Origin: Phymatolithon calcareum
Lineage: Eukaryota; Rhodophyta; Florideophyceae; Hapalidiales
Length of the DNA stretch: 64,000 nucleotides
Reading direction: 5' to 3'
Assembly: GCA_977006965.1 (NCBI GenBank)
Contig: OZ345372.1
Coordinates: 1,736,001 to 1,800,000, forward strand
A program made the translations under genes and the position numbers. This document shows positions 1 to 11,175 of the stretch, one piece after another. The notes beneath the pieces are model-generated. The model ran no database searches and was not told where the DNA came from. It saw only the letters and a list, made by a program, of their open reading frames with translations. The first letter of the stretch is position 1. The number at the start of each line of letters is the position of its first letter.

Positions 1-609
1 TGGACTCCATGACTATCCCCCGTTCACAGCCTCGATTGGCACAGTCATCGCAAATGGACGTACGGTGCGTTGGGTGATATCGGGTAATGATGGCATGTAT
101 GCATGCAGGAGGCTGTAGACGCAATCGGGTCACGCACGCGTCTTGTCGAATTGCAAATCATCTCCCCATTATTCAGATGCTCAAAACTATCGGATGACGC
201 TCTTGTGAAAGGGCTCTGCTTCTCGCGCGGCGCGAATGTCGACCGCGCTCAATGTCACTAACGTACGGCCAGCACAATCAGTGAATGCCGAAGAGCTACC
301 GTAGCCATGGGCGGAGCGGTTGGAGCGCGTGGGCATCCGGAAGCCACCGCCGCACTCTGGCGCGGAGAACGCATCGATGAAGTTAACGACAAAAGCACAG
401 TATGCGGTACTGTTGCAGCAGCAGCGATTGCGGTGGCCACCGCAGATGCCCGTGACATAGCATGGGGCACGGTGAGCGACATCTGTGCACAGGCAATGTG
501 CGAGGCGCTGGGTCGCGTTAAGGGCGTGGAAGTGATTGCAAATACCCCTTTTGCTGGCAAATTCCTTCTTAGCCGAGAAAAAAGGTCTTTGGAAATGAGT
601 AGCTCATGA
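1..609 (+). pseudogene. Aminotransferase-V-like pseudogene, 3' part (copy 1)
   Basis: The stretch aligns with the open gene at 12556-13785, starting at its equivalent of about position 12951, so the 5' part lies outside the window. The first 300 bases carry frame breaks. From about 307 a readable segment matches the parent (GARGHPEATAALWRG, then DICAQAMCEALGRVKGVEV). After that point the sequence leaves the parent and ends in a tail (FAGKFLLSREKRSLEMSS) shared with the second pseudogene near 6867 but absent from the open gene. It sits tail-to-tail with Sel1 gene A, as expected for one unit of the tandem array. I call it a decayed copy because of the frame breaks. Confidence 0.7.
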
Positions 610-744
610 TAAACACTGAGCGAAAATTTTACGTTCAGCTTCTGCGTGTAGTACTGATGAGACTTTCTATTTTATTATGCGTATCGCAGAAAATCGATTT
701 TGATGAAAGAGAACTACTAAACAAAGTTGATGCACGGAATGTAA

Positions 745-3700
745 CTAAATGCGAAACTCTAAACCTTTCTCTTCACCACCAGCAGTGTCTTCTCCACGAG
801 ATTCAAGAATCTTCACAAACGCAAGACACTCATCTAACTCTTCGAGCTCCACTTTCCCAAACATTACGGTCTCCTGTTTGCTGTTACTCGACACAGCAAA
901 CCTCCTGACTTGCTCTTGAAGAATATACAAGGGCTCAAGCTCCGTTTCTGGACTCGCAAGTTTAGAAATCATGTACCGCGACACGGACATGTTTCCGTCA
1001 ACTAGAAATTCAGGGTCTTCCCACATGTACAATACGGCCAGATTGTACATGGCAACTGGATTGTTATCCACTTCAATTGCCTTCTTGTACAGTTTCTCAG
1101 CCTCAGGTACGTTTCGATTGACCCCATTACCAAGCTCGTAAGAAACGGCAAGATTATTCATCCCGGTGCTGCTTCCTGCTTCAAAAGCATGTGTCAGATA
1201 ATATATGCCAGCTTCGTCTCCCGTAATGCCAGACTTTAGAACACCCATGTTGCATAGGGCATCATTGTTTCCCTTTTCAATGGCAGCTGAATAGTTCTCC
1301 TCGGCCGCCGATGCATTGCTCGAAACACCTTTAGCTCCCTTGTGATAGACTAATCCTAACCGATTGGTGCACTTGGGGGACAAGTAAGATAGTCCTTCGT
1401 ACAATGAAATGGCGTCTTTTGCGCGTACTCCTATGCCAAATACGTGGTCACGAGCCTTGACTTCATTCGTATCTTCCTCAGATGCTGATTCTTTCACAAA
1501 AAGTCGATCGAAAATTGCGCGCAGCCTTCTCGCATCTCCATTCGCTTCCGATTCACAAAATATTTCGATCATTGCATTCTTGCGTTCTCTGTCGCGACCA
1601 ACAAAGAAACCTTTCTCAAGCAAGTATCCCACGTTCAGTGCAAAGCACTCGTTAGGATTGAAACTGTCTGGCCAATATCCGGCGCCCAATAAACATTTGG
1701 CTGCAATTTCGCGCGACCCGTGGAACAGACTCTGGTGTGCGATGGCCAGGTAGAATAGAAGCGAAGAACGTGAAAAGTTGAAATCATAAATGATGAGGGA
1801 CTCAATGGCTTCAATCGCTGCCTCGGACACGGGATTGTTCGCCCCATTTTCATAAAACAGTGCCAGTGCCTTTTTCTTCAATGCGTCTTGGGAACCCGTT
1901 AGATCGAAAATTCGCCCAAAATAATCAGCAAGCATTGCAAGATCGATTTTGACTTCTGCTCTGGTCTGCTCCTCGATGTTGCTTCCATTAAGAACAGTCT
2001 TGAATTGCACGTTCATTTTCGTTTGCAAGGCACTCACTTCAGGGTCATGCACAGGGCTTTTCATCCTGATAATATCAAAAGCATCTTTTAGCGCTACCCT
2101 GTGACCATATTCCGCGATACAAATTCCGTACCGTCTTACGGCGTCAAACGTACGACCTTCGTACATTGCACGACGTCCTTCTAGGTAAAGAGTCTTCACA
2201 TCTCTTCTACTCTGAAAAAAAATGTCCATTGTTGTTTGCAGAGTTCCAATGAAATCAGTAAACACTTGCGCGAAACCTTCCGAATAGCACAAACCGTATT
2301 CCTTCTCGACAAAATTCCGCGTCTCAAATTGGGCAATCTGTGGAATAAATGGTGGCCACCCCGACCAAAACGTTATCCCATAGTCTTTGCCAAATTTTTC
2401 CGGGGCGATGTACTTCACAGGAGAAAAAATATCTGAATGATTCTCTTCTGTCCGAAGCAGTTCGTTATTCGACGATAGTCGAGTCAATCGCCAATGTTTC
2501 TGCGCAGCAAGCCTCCCCATGAATGCATCCTTCCATTTTTGCCAGTGGAACACATTTGATTCTGGGCGGAAGACTACCGACACTGTTTTGGAACTTTCGT
2601 CAATTGTGAGTAACATGCGAACTTCCTGGGGACCTGCGACTGGCTTCACTGTGACGCCATGTTCAAATTCGATTGTGGGGTCGCCGTAGCTTGAGTCAGA
2701 CACATTTCCCTCGTCCTTTCTTGTTTCCATTTTCAAAGACGGAAAGCCAAGAATGAATAGCATGATCAGGAACGGCGACTGATGGATATCTCCGTTTTTA
2801 CGACCGACCTCTTTTTCGACCATCCACTGCAAATACGCCTGAACTTCCCAAACGAGCCTCATGTACAAGCTTCGCCTTCGATCTTGTGACCGATATATGT
2901 TGTCCGTTTCGAAAAATGAAGCGCAAAGTTGTGTGCTGCACGAGAACCTAATCCCGACGGGGGAAATAATCGCATTTCATCCGAATGTGTCAGCGTCATT
3001 CTCAGCGACCCAAGACGCCAAAATACTTCTCACACTCTCTACCGCACATCCAATGAAGCGAGGCGTGTCGCACTGGATCGATTTTCTTCTGGTTACTTCA
3101 TGTTGCAAAAGCGTCATTTCAAGATCGTACTGCTGCTCAAACACCGAAGTCCTGAGCTCTGGTTTCCGAAGATGAGAATTTGTCCAGTAGTCTTCCACAT
3201 ACGCGTCAAGCCTATCTCCGGACTCCAATGCAAGATAATTATCAACATGTATGCTTGTCTGAAGCAAGAGACATTTGGGATTGTTATCCCACAGGAAAGA
3301 AGAACTTACATCTTTTCGTATCTGTGGGGTCTGGGAGAATTGCTCGTAATCTTCACCAACGTCGTTGCCAAGCTGGCACATAAGAATATTAATCCATGGA
3401 TCCCCGTCTTTGTAGTGAACGGCCCAGTCACTATCAAAAGAAACTCTTTCGACTTCTGCGGCAAAGATCTCCATGAGTACTGAAAAGTAGGCCAGCTGCC
3501 CCGCCGTGATATTTTCAACACTCGAACGTTCTGCACGACTCAGCTTGGTCAAGGATTTCTTATGCCAATCAACTTGTGCTGCACTTCTGATAGTCGTCTC
3601 TTCCAACTCAACGACTTTCCCGAATTTGCAATTCATTTTGAACGGAAGCATACATCGCTCAGTGATCGAGATGACTCCATCAAGGTATGGTACTTGGCCA

Positions 3701-4650
3701 GTGCTGTATGCATGATCTGGTGAACGCAGATTCACAAACTTCTCAGTGGATCCATTTTCTTCCACCATTCCTTGAGTTGTGTGCGAAGATGCGATAAAAG
3801 CAAGATTTCGGCACGTCCGCCGTTTGATTCGCTGCAAGTGCGTAAGTGACCCGGTATTATCCAATCCCAAACCTCTTGTATCGGTGACCCATCGGTAACC
3901 AAACTTGGCAAGGAAGGATACAAGCCATCGGACGGAGCACTCCTCCGGCTTTGCTGATTTAAGCCAGGATGCGACAAATTGTGCCATAGCGCTGTGTCTT
4001 TCCGGATCCCTGCGAGGGAATCGCGAGAATAGTGACAATCGCACGGGCAGCTTGGAAATGGAGAACTCATTGTCAATGAGTGAGCTATTCACGACCATAT
4101 GATAGTCCACAGTCCTCTTGATATCCTCTAAAGACAGGTCACAGTCAGAAGAGTGAATTTCCATGTTCCCCACTGCCCAGTTGTAAATGTTTGCGCAATT
4201 ATTCAGCACACCAAAAAGACGAAACAGATGAGTCTGATTTTCGTCGGTGGTAGAATCGGGAAGTGTAGAATGATACTTATAGACAGGTGCACGATAGCCC
4301 AGCCGAACAAGACATCTGAGAGCAGAAACATTCCAGTTTCTGTATTCGTACAGTAGAATCAGTCCCCAGATTGTTCGCGAAACAAAGTAACCATTGAACA
4401 CTCCCACCGCGATTGCCGCTGCTGCTTCCTTGTAGTCACTCTTGCTGATTTGGACAACGATGTAGAAGATCACAAATCCCAATGAAGGCAAGGAGATGAA
4501 CAACTGTATCATTCCATTGCGACGCGTTTCACGGATGGTCATCCACTTGTCGCTGATGAAGTCAAGAGCGTAAAAGATGAAGAGCGGAACAATACCAGCG
4601 CCGAATACGAGTATCGCGTCATCGGCGAGAGATGGACCGTTCCCGGACAT
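745..4650 (-). pseudogene. Sel1-repeat membrane protein A, interrupted by one in-frame TGA
   Basis: Paralog of B (7354-11175) and C (53024-57361). From the ATG at 4650 (MSGNGPSLADD) the frame is open for 557 codons to a TGA at 2979-2977, and continues in the same frame for over 700 more codons to a stop at 745. The TGA takes the place of a Trp codon conserved in B and C (the WNAS motif). Otherwise the protein has the family layout: three or four hydrophobic helices in the first 120 residues, a long central region, and C-terminal Sel1-like repeats (GMNNLAVSYELGNG, AMYNLAVLYMW). It lacks most of the PDST-rich insert of C. The C-terminus (GEEKGLEFRI) and 3' flank match C rather than neighbour B, which suggests gene conversion. 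It could be a young pseudogene, a readthrough gene or a sequencing error. Confidence 0.75.
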
Positions 4651-4818
4651 GGCGTTTGGCCACCGCAGGTGACTCTGAACTTGTTCCGCTCAGTACTGTA
4701 TCACAGTGCTCAGGTTTACTGCCGCCTTCCGCAGATGCGCGATCTCGCCGCTGATCCAAGTACAGAAGTCATATCCTATTACGATGGATATTGTTGCTGT
4801 CTTCAAATTCACATTGGA

Positions 4819-4840
4819 TACATAATAATATTATTATGTA
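4819..4840. repeat. 22-bp perfect AT-rich palindrome
   Basis: The sequence tacataataat is followed directly by its reverse complement. It lies in the short gap between the start of Sel1 gene A and the 3' end of the ORF X copy. No function is evident. Confidence 0.6.
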
Positions 4841-4958
4841 CTGCGCCTGAAATTTCATTTCCAAACAGTATCGAAGATCCTCATCCCTTCCTGACGCATC
4901 TCAGTTCCATTCCTGCGCTGAAACAGGTTTTTTCCGGGGGCGGAACTTTTTCCATTGA

Positions 4959-5626
4959 TCAGACAGCACGAAAACGATGGTGCATTCCGGCAGCGGTGAC
5001 ATGGTCTACCACCTTTGCTAAGCTTTCCATCATGCCCCCCAGCTTTGGGAGCCTCCTTGCACCCGCAAGAGCATCCAGTGCGAGTAATCCGTGCTCCCAG
5101 TGCCCTCCGTAGACGACTCGCTCGTTCGCCCCAAACGCACTCTCCCCGGGTTTGCTCAACCCTAGCAGAGCACCGTTAATTGAGCGTTTTGATACTACCT
5201 CCCAATTCGCTCGCAAGATCATGCTGTGCGGATCGCTGGCCTCGGGAGCAAGTACCCTGCTGCACCTGCAGCGAGAATAAAGCCATACACCGGAGAGAAG
5301 GGCGCATCAGGGGCAATTGAGTGGCACGCTAACGCCCGTTTGCGGAATGCGAGTAGCGTTTCGTAAGAGGAAAGGTTTCCACGTTCAGTCTTCGCCACCG
5401 CAAGCAACGCGCAATATGCACCGACCACAGGGCTTCGCAGTGACACTGGAAACTTTGTCGCGTGAAGAGCGTCACTTACGCCACTCAGCACTCGCAACGG
5501 TGTCGCGCAAAAGATATTTTCTGACGTGGATAAAATTGGCACATCTCTGTGCGACGCATACAGCGATAATCCCACCCCCACTCCCAAGCCTGCACAGAGT
5601 ACCCCGACCCGGCGGAACACCGCCAT
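4959..5626 (-). pseudogene. ORF X copy 1, frameshifted
   Basis: The family is unknown. Two overlapping minus-strand frames belong together: 5626-5219 (135 residues, starting MAVFRRVGVLCAGLGVGVG, with a hydrophobic N-terminal stretch) and 5222-4959 (containing NWEVVSKRSINGALL and GHWEHGLL). They meet in an ATGA overlap. Related copies on the minus strand at 11413-12366 and on the plus strand at 58499-59660 and 60447-61315 keep the same blocks (YASHRDVPIL, AVAKTERGNLSSYE, NERVVYGGHWEHGLL) with different breaks. Compared with the 12-kb copy this one lacks about 130 bp around 5220. It is divergent from the aminotransferase-like pseudogene at 5833. Every visible copy is interrupted, so I treat all as decayed. 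An intron at the junction is an alternative for this copy only. Confidence 0.5.
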
Positions 5627-5832
5627 CGCGGATCGGCCGAGTGTGGAATGGTATGGTGTAATAACTTGGTCTACTCAAGCTTGCAACCACCGGTTGCACA
5701 CGTGTGCACGGATCAACGGACTCCTACCACGCGCCGTGCTGCACCTCCCGTTCTTCTGTTGCTTATGCGCATATCGCCATGTACCGCATATTCAATGCGC
5801 ATCACGATTTCGAGTTCCTCGCGTTCTCCGCA

Positions 5833-6867
5833 ATGAGCTCTCAGCGACCAGCATTTGCGATGAGTCCGCCGCGTCGTGAGCACACAACTCGCCGTAGTTC
5901 GCATACATTCTTTGACCCGACTTCAGCGGACCGCACATGAAGCGCCCCGTGATATCGCCCTCTGCTCTGCGACAACAACGGTTACTCTGCCACGCGGCCC
6001 TCGCCACACTAGAGCAGATACATGCGACACGAAATGCCCTCCCATAGACTGCGCATCTGCACGGGCATAGAGTCGCGGTCTGCCGCTCTGGCAATTCGCC
6101 GCTGCTCTCGGCGGCACGGCGTGCAAGGCTACTCTCCATTTGTCTGTGAATGACGCGATATTGGAACAACTGTTCATACTGCAAATACGGCGACAAGACG
6201 AGATTATATTAGGACTCTATATGGATCCCGCGTTCACAGCTCCGCTTCGCGAATGGCATAACACGTGGAGGCACTGTCCGTTGCGTAACACCGGGCAATG
6301 ATGGCATGTATGCATATAGGGGGCTTGTAGACGCCATTGGGTCACGCACAGGTCTCGTCAAATTGCAAATCGTCTCCCCATTATTCGGATGCTCAAAACC
6401 ATCCGATGACGCTCTTGTGAAAGGGCTCTGCTTCTCGCACGGCGCGGGTGTCGACCGCGCTCGGCGTCACTAATATACTGCCAGCGCAATTAGTGCCGAA
6501 GAGCTGCCCACTGACGTAGCCATGTGCCGAGCGGCGGGAGCGCGTGGGCATCCGGAAGCCGCTGTCGCACTCTGGCGCGGAGAATGCTTTGATGAAGTTA
6601 ACGACAAAAACACAAGTATGCAGTACTGCTCCAGCAACAGCGATTGCGGTGGCCACCGTGGATGCCGGTGACATAGCATGGGGCACGGCGAGCGATATCT
6701 GTGCACAGGCAATGTGCGAGGTGCTGGTTCGGGTTAAGGGCTTGGAAGTGGTTGAAAATTCCCCTTTTACTGGCAAATTCCTTCTTAGCCCAGAAAAAAG
6801 GTCTCTGGAAATGAGTAGCTTACGACAAACCCTGAGCGATAATATAACGTTTAGCTTATGCTTTTAG
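5833..6867 (+). pseudogene. Aminotransferase-V-like pseudogene (copy 2)
   Basis: Begins with the same ATGAGCTCTC start as the open copy at 12556 and can be followed along its length, but with many stops and frameshifts through 6000-6540. The 3' part is readable (SHSGAENALMKLTTK, then WGTASDICAQAMCEVLVRVKGLEV) and ends with the same alternative tail (FTGKFLLSPEKRSLEMSS) as copy 1 at 609. The tail is not found in the open copy. It faces Sel1 gene B tail-to-tail. The spacing to copy 1 is about 6.3 kb, matching the period of the tandem unit. Confidence 0.75.
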
Positions 6868-6991
6868 TACTGATCTGACCGAGAGCCAAGACTGAAGTCC
6901 TCGAATTCGGACGCGTGGCCGGCCAGGGAGTGCTGCTGGAGCCAAAGTCTTGTCCTCCACTCACAGCGGTGTAACGAGAAGAATACTATTG

Positions 6992-7088
6992 TATGCAGGC
7001 CTTCCTCCAACGCGTTGGAGGAAGGCCTGCATATTATAGTCGGCGCGCCGACAACGCTAAATTGCAAATTAAAATTTACAATTTAGCG
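6992..7088. repeat. Three consecutive palindromes (42 bp, 14 bp, 34 bp)
   Basis: 6992-7033 is a perfect palindrome with 21-bp arms and no loop (left arm core gcaggccttcctccaacg). 7039-7052 is a perfect 14-bp palindrome (gtcggcgcgccgac). 7055-7088 is a stem with 10-bp outer arms (cgctaaattg / caatttagcg) and an inner aaatt/aattt pair. They lie between the aminotransferase-like pseudogene and the 3' end of Sel1 gene B, which are convergent. Confidence 0.85.
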
Positions 7089-7095
7089 GTGCAAA

Positions 7096-7446
7096 ATGAA
7101 TTCATGCATGAAACGGAGAAAAAAGTTTTACAGAAAATCAATCGATGACTTCCCCCTTCTATCTACAAAAGGTCTTGAAGATAGACTTTTATACGGAAAA
7201 CGCATTGCAGACTTGATCTTAAGTTCGTCTTCAGTTGACTTCGACAACATCAAAGGTGCCTGCTACAAGATGCAACTGGAGACCATGTTCAAGAGCGCAG
7301 TCCAGCACGGGGCGCCTTGTTTTAATACGATTATCCAATACTGCACTAAATTGCTAATTCGGCAACGTAAAAGGTTGTACATCACCGGCTTCACGGTCCG
7401 GTTCACAAGATTCGAGAATCTTCACGTATGCGAGACAATCATCTAA
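7096..7446 (+). CDS. Small hypothetical ORF, doubtful
   Basis: A 116-codon open frame starting MNSCMKRRKKFYRKS, just after the palindrome cluster. Its last 93 bases are antisense to the 3' end of Sel1 gene B. The composition (Lys/Arg-rich start, then mixed) is protein-like over the first 80 residues, but I recognise no family and see no copy in the other array units. It may be chance, or a remnant of whatever inserted with the palindromes. Confidence 0.15.
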   Translation: MNSCMKRRKKFYRKSIDDFPLLSTKGLEDRLLYGKRIADLILSSSSVDFDNIKGACYKMQLETMFKSAVQHGAPCFNTIIQYCTKLLIRQRKRLYITGFTVRFTRFENLHVCETII

Positions 7447-10400
7447 TTCTTCAAGCTCCACATTGCCCGACAAAACGGCGTCATGATTACCGCTTCTCAA
7501 TACAGCAAACTTCCTTACTTGCTCTTGAAGAATGTACAAGGGCTCAAGCTCCGTTAGTTTAGAAATCAAGTACTGCGACACGGACATGTTTCCGTCAGCT
7601 CGAAATTCAGGGTCTTCCCACATGTACAATACCGCCAGATTGTACATGGCAACTGGATTGTTATCCACTTCAATTGCCTGCTTGTATAGTCTCTCAGCCC
7701 CAAGTACGTCTCGATTGACGCCATTGCCAAACTCGTGAGCGATGGCGAGATTATTCATGCCAGTGCTGCTTCCCGCTTCAACAGAATCTTTCATATATGA
7801 TATGCCAGTGTCGTCTCCCGTAATGCCAGACTTTAGAACACCCATGTTGCATAGTGCATTATTGTCTCCCTCTTCAATGGCAACTGAATAGTTCTCCTCG
7901 GCCGCCGATGCATTGATTGAAACACCTTCAGCTCCCTTGTGATAGAGTAATCCTAACCGATTGGTGCACTTGGAGGACAAGTAAGGTAGTCGATTGTATA
8001 ATGAAATGGCGTCTTTTGGACGTACTCCTATGCCAAAAACGCGGTCACGAGCACTGACTTCATTCGCACCTTCCTCAGATGTTGATTCTTTCACAAAAAG
8101 TCGATCAAACATTACGCGCAGCATTTTCGCATCTCCGTTCGCCTCCGATTCACAAAATATTTCGATCATTGCATTCTTGCGTTCTCTGTCGCGGCCAACA
8201 AAGAAACCTTTCTCAAGCAAGTATCCCACGTTCAGTGCAAAGCACTCGATAGAATTGAAACTGTATGTCCAATATTTGGCACCCAATAAACATTTGGCTG
8301 CAATTTCCTGCTCTTCTGGATCCTGCGACGCTTGGAACAAACTCTGGTGTGCGACGGCGAGGTAGAACAGAAGCGAAGAATGTGAAAAGTTTTCGAAATC
8401 ATAAATGATGAGGGACTCAATGGCTTCCATCGCTGCCTCGGACACGGGATTGTTCGCCCCCTTTTCATAAAACAGTGCCAGTGCCTTTTTCTTCAATGCG
8501 TCTTGGGAACCCGTTAGGTCGAAAATTCGCCCAAAATAATCAGCAAGCATTGCAAGATCGATTTTGTCTTCTGCTCTGTTCTGCTCCTCGGTGTTGCTTC
8601 CATTAAGAAGAGTCTTGAATTGCACGTTCATTTTCGTTTGCAAGGCACCCACTTCAGGGTCATGCACAGAGCTTTTCATCCTGATAATATCAAAAGCATC
8701 TTTTAGCGCTTCCCTGTGACCATATTCCGCGATACAAATTCCGAACAGTTTTACGGCGTCAACCGTACGACCTTCTTCCATTGCACGATGTCCGTTTGAG
8801 TAGAGTTTTGCGAGTTCTGTTTTTTGCCCGAAATGAATGTTCATTGCAGTGTTCAGAGCTCCGATGAGCTCCTTCAACTCTCGTGGGAGATGCTTGGAAG
8901 CGCACAACTCGGATTGCTTCTTGACCAAGTTTCGTATCTCAAAGTGGGCAATCTGGGGCATATACGGTGGCCACCCCGACCAAAACGTTACCCCGTAGTC
9001 ATTCCCAAGCACTTCTGGGCCGATATGCTCCACAAGAGAACAAATATCTGAATGATTTGCTTCTGTCCGAAGCAGTTCGTTATTCGACGATAGTCGAGTC
9101 AATCGCCAATTCTTCTGCGCAGCAAGCCTCCCCATGAATGCATCCTTCCATTCTTGCCAGTGGAACACATTTGATTCCGGGCGGAAGACTACCGACACTG
9201 CTTCGGAACTTTCGTCAATTGTGAGTAATATGCGAACTTCCTGGGGACCTGCGACTGGCTTCACTGTGATGACATCGTTGAATGCGACTATGTGGTCGCC
9301 CCAGCTTGAGTCAGAGGAACCTCTCTGGTCATTTGTAGTTTCCATTTTCAAAGACGGAAATCCAAGAATGAATAGCATGATCAGGAACGGCGACTGACGG
9401 ATATCTCCGTTTTTACGACCGACCTCTTCTTTGACCATCCACTGCAAATACGCCTGAACTTCCCAAACGAGCCTCATGTACAAGCGTCTCATTTCCTTTT
9501 CTGACAATCGTCTGTTCTGCATTTCGGAAAATATAGAGCGAAGCTGTGTGCTGCACAAGAACCTAATCCCGACTGGTGCAATACTCGCATTCCATTCAAC
9601 TGCGTCAGCGTCATTCTCAGCGACCCAAGACGCCAAAATACTTCTCACAGTCTCTACCGCACATCCAATGAAGCGAGGTGTGTCGCACTGGATCGATCTG
9701 TTCCATTTTCTTCTGGTTACTTCATGTCGCAAAAGCCTCATTTGAAGATCGTACTGCTTCTCAAACACCGATGTCGTGAGCTTTGATGTCGTGAGCTTTG
9801 GTTTCCCGAGATGAGATTTTGTCCAGTATTCTTCCACATACGCGTCAAGCCTATCTCCGGACTCCAATGCAAGATGATTATCAACATGAACGCTTGTCTG
9901 AAGCAAGAGACAAATGGGATTGTTATCCCACAGGAAAGAAGAACTTACATCTTTTCGTATCTGTAGGGTCTGAAAGAATTGCTCGTAATCTTCACCAGAG
10001 TCGTTGCCAAGCTGGCACATAAGAGTATCAATCCGTGGATCTCCGTCTTCGCAGTGAACGGGCCAGCTACTATCACAAGAAACTTTGTTGACTTCTGCTG
10101 CACAGATGATGGTCTCTTCCATGAGTACTGCAAAGTAGGCCAGCTGTGCCGCCGTGATATTTTCAACAGCAGAACGCTCTTCATCATTGAGTTGGTTCAA
10201 AGACGCCTTATGCCAATCATCTTTTGCTGCGTCTCTGATAGTCGCCTGTTGCGAGTAGAAGTCTACTGTGCCGCCGACGTCGCCGTTCATTTTGAACGGA
10301 AGCATGCATCGCTGTGTGATCGAGACTGTACCTTCAGGGAAGTGTACTCCGCCAGTGATGTATCCGTGAAATGGTGAACGCAAAGTGCTAAACTTCTCAG

Positions 10401-11175
10401 TGGATCCATTGTCTTCCACTGATCCTTGAGTAGTGTGTGCATATGCGAGAATAGCAAGGTTTTGTCTCTGGAAGTCCGTCAGTGATTCGGTGTCATGCAA
10501 TCTCAAACCTCTTGTATCGGCGACCCATCGAGACCCAAATTTTGCCAGGAACGATACAAGCCATCGAACAGAGCACTCATCCGGCTTTCTTGACTTCAGA
10601 CAAGATGCCACAAATCGTAATATAGCGCTGTTTCGTTCTAGATCGCTATACCTCACTCGTGAGAATATTGCGAATAGTACAGGCTGGTCGACATCTGAGA
10701 ATTCATTGTCAATAAGTGAGCTATTCACCACCATGCCATAGTCAACAGTCCTCTTGATAGTTTCCAAGGACAGATCAAACGAATTGTTCGTCGAGTAGTC
10801 GAACAGGTAGCTTCGGAGGACGCGAGAATAGCCGAGCAAAACAAGACATCTCAGAGCAGAAATATTCCAGATTCTAAATTCGTTCAATAGAATGAGTCCC
10901 CATATTGTTCGCAAAACAAAGAAACTTATGACAAGTTGCAGCACTAATGCCGTTGCTGCTTCCTTGTAGTCACCGTTCTTCATTTGGAGAAGGTAGTAGT
11001 AATTGATAAATACCACTGAAGGCAATGACACGAACAGCTGACCCATTCCAATGCGACGCGTAAGCCGGATCGTGCGCCATTCGTCACTGATGAAGTCAAA
11101 CTGGCTAGAGATGAGGGGCCCAATAATGACGGCGGTGAAGACTAATATCGGGTGGTCGGCGAGAGAGTTGGACAT
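7354..11175 (-). CDS. Sel1-repeat membrane protein B
   Basis: Uninterrupted 1273-residue frame starting MSNSLADHPILVF. The first 120 residues hold three to four hydrophobic segments, so it is probably membrane-anchored near the N-terminus. No signal peptide is obvious. The middle has no motif I recognise but is shared by all paralogs (PFLIMLFILGFPSLK, SVHVDNHLALESGDR). The C-terminal quarter holds Sel1/TPR-like alpha-repeats: GLLYHKGAEGV, NALCNMGVLKSG, GMNNLAIAHEFGNGVNRD, AMYNLAVLYMWEDP. Sel1 repeats usually act as protein-interaction scaffolds, and several known examples belong to ER quality control; assigning that role here is inference. B lacks the PDST-rich insert of C and D and ends in a different C-terminus (EAGDVQPFTLPN). 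The gene converges on the aminotransferase-like pseudogene at 5833-6867. Confidence 0.85.
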   Translation of the reverse strand: MSNSLADHPILVFTAVIIGPLISSQFDFISDEWRTIRLTRRIGMGQLFVSLPSVVFINYYYLLQMKNGDYKEAATALVLQLVISFFVLRTIWGLILLNEFRIWNISALRCLVLLGYSRVLRSYLFDYSTNNSFDLSLETIKRTVDYGMVVNSSLIDNEFSDVDQPVLFAIFSRVRYSDLERNSAILRFVASCLKSRKPDECSVRWLVSFLAKFGSRWVADTRGLRLHDTESLTDFQRQNLAILAYAHTTQGSVEDNGSTEKFSTLRSPFHGYITGGVHFPEGTVSITQRCMLPFKMNGDVGGTVDFYSQQATIRDAAKDDWHKASLNQLNDEERSAVENITAAQLAYFAVLMEETIICAAEVNKVSCDSSWPVHCEDGDPRIDTLMCQLGNDSGEDYEQFFQTLQIRKDVSSSFLWDNNPICLLLQTSVHVDNHLALESGDRLDAYVEEYWTKSHLGKPKLTTSKLTTSVFEKQYDLQMRLLRHEVTRRKWNRSIQCDTPRFIGCAVETVRSILASWVAENDADAVEWNASIAPVGIRFLCSTQLRSIFSEMQNRRLSEKEMRRLYMRLVWEVQAYLQWMVKEEVGRKNGDIRQSPFLIMLFILGFPSLKMETTNDQRGSSDSSWGDHIVAFNDVITVKPVAGPQEVRILLTIDESSEAVSVVFRPESNVFHWQEWKDAFMGRLAAQKNWRLTRLSSNNELLRTEANHSDICSLVEHIGPEVLGNDYGVTFWSGWPPYMPQIAHFEIRNLVKKQSELCASKHLPRELKELIGALNTAMNIHFGQKTELAKLYSNGHRAMEEGRTVDAVKLFGICIAEYGHREALKDAFDIIRMKSSVHDPEVGALQTKMNVQFKTLLNGSNTEEQNRAEDKIDLAMLADYFGRIFDLTGSQDALKKKALALFYEKGANNPVSEAAMEAIESLIIYDFENFSHSSLLFYLAVAHQSLFQASQDPEEQEIAAKCLLGAKYWTYSFNSIECFALNVGYLLEKGFFVGRDRERKNAMIEIFCESEANGDAKMLRVMFDRLFVKESTSEEGANEVSARDRVFGIGVRPKDAISLYNRLPYLSSKCTNRLGLLYHKGAEGVSINASAAEENYSVAIEEGDNNALCNMGVLKSGITGDDTGISYMKDSVEAGSSTGMNNLAIAHEFGNGVNRDVLGAERLYKQAIEVDNNPVAMYNLAVLYMWEDPEFRADGNMSVSQYLISKLTELEPLYILQEQVRKFAVLRSGNHDAVLSGNVELEELDDCLAYVKILESCEPDREAGDVQPFTLPN

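Noticed and set aside
2977-2979. Selenocysteine or recoded TGA in Sel1 gene A
   Set aside because: The paralogs have Trp at this position, not Cys, and no structured element follows that I can recognise, so a TGG-to-TGA nonsense change is simpler.
745-4650. Two separate genes (745-2868 and 2977-4650)
   Set aside because: Both parts are in the same frame, separated by one TGA, and align end to end with single-frame paralogs B and C.
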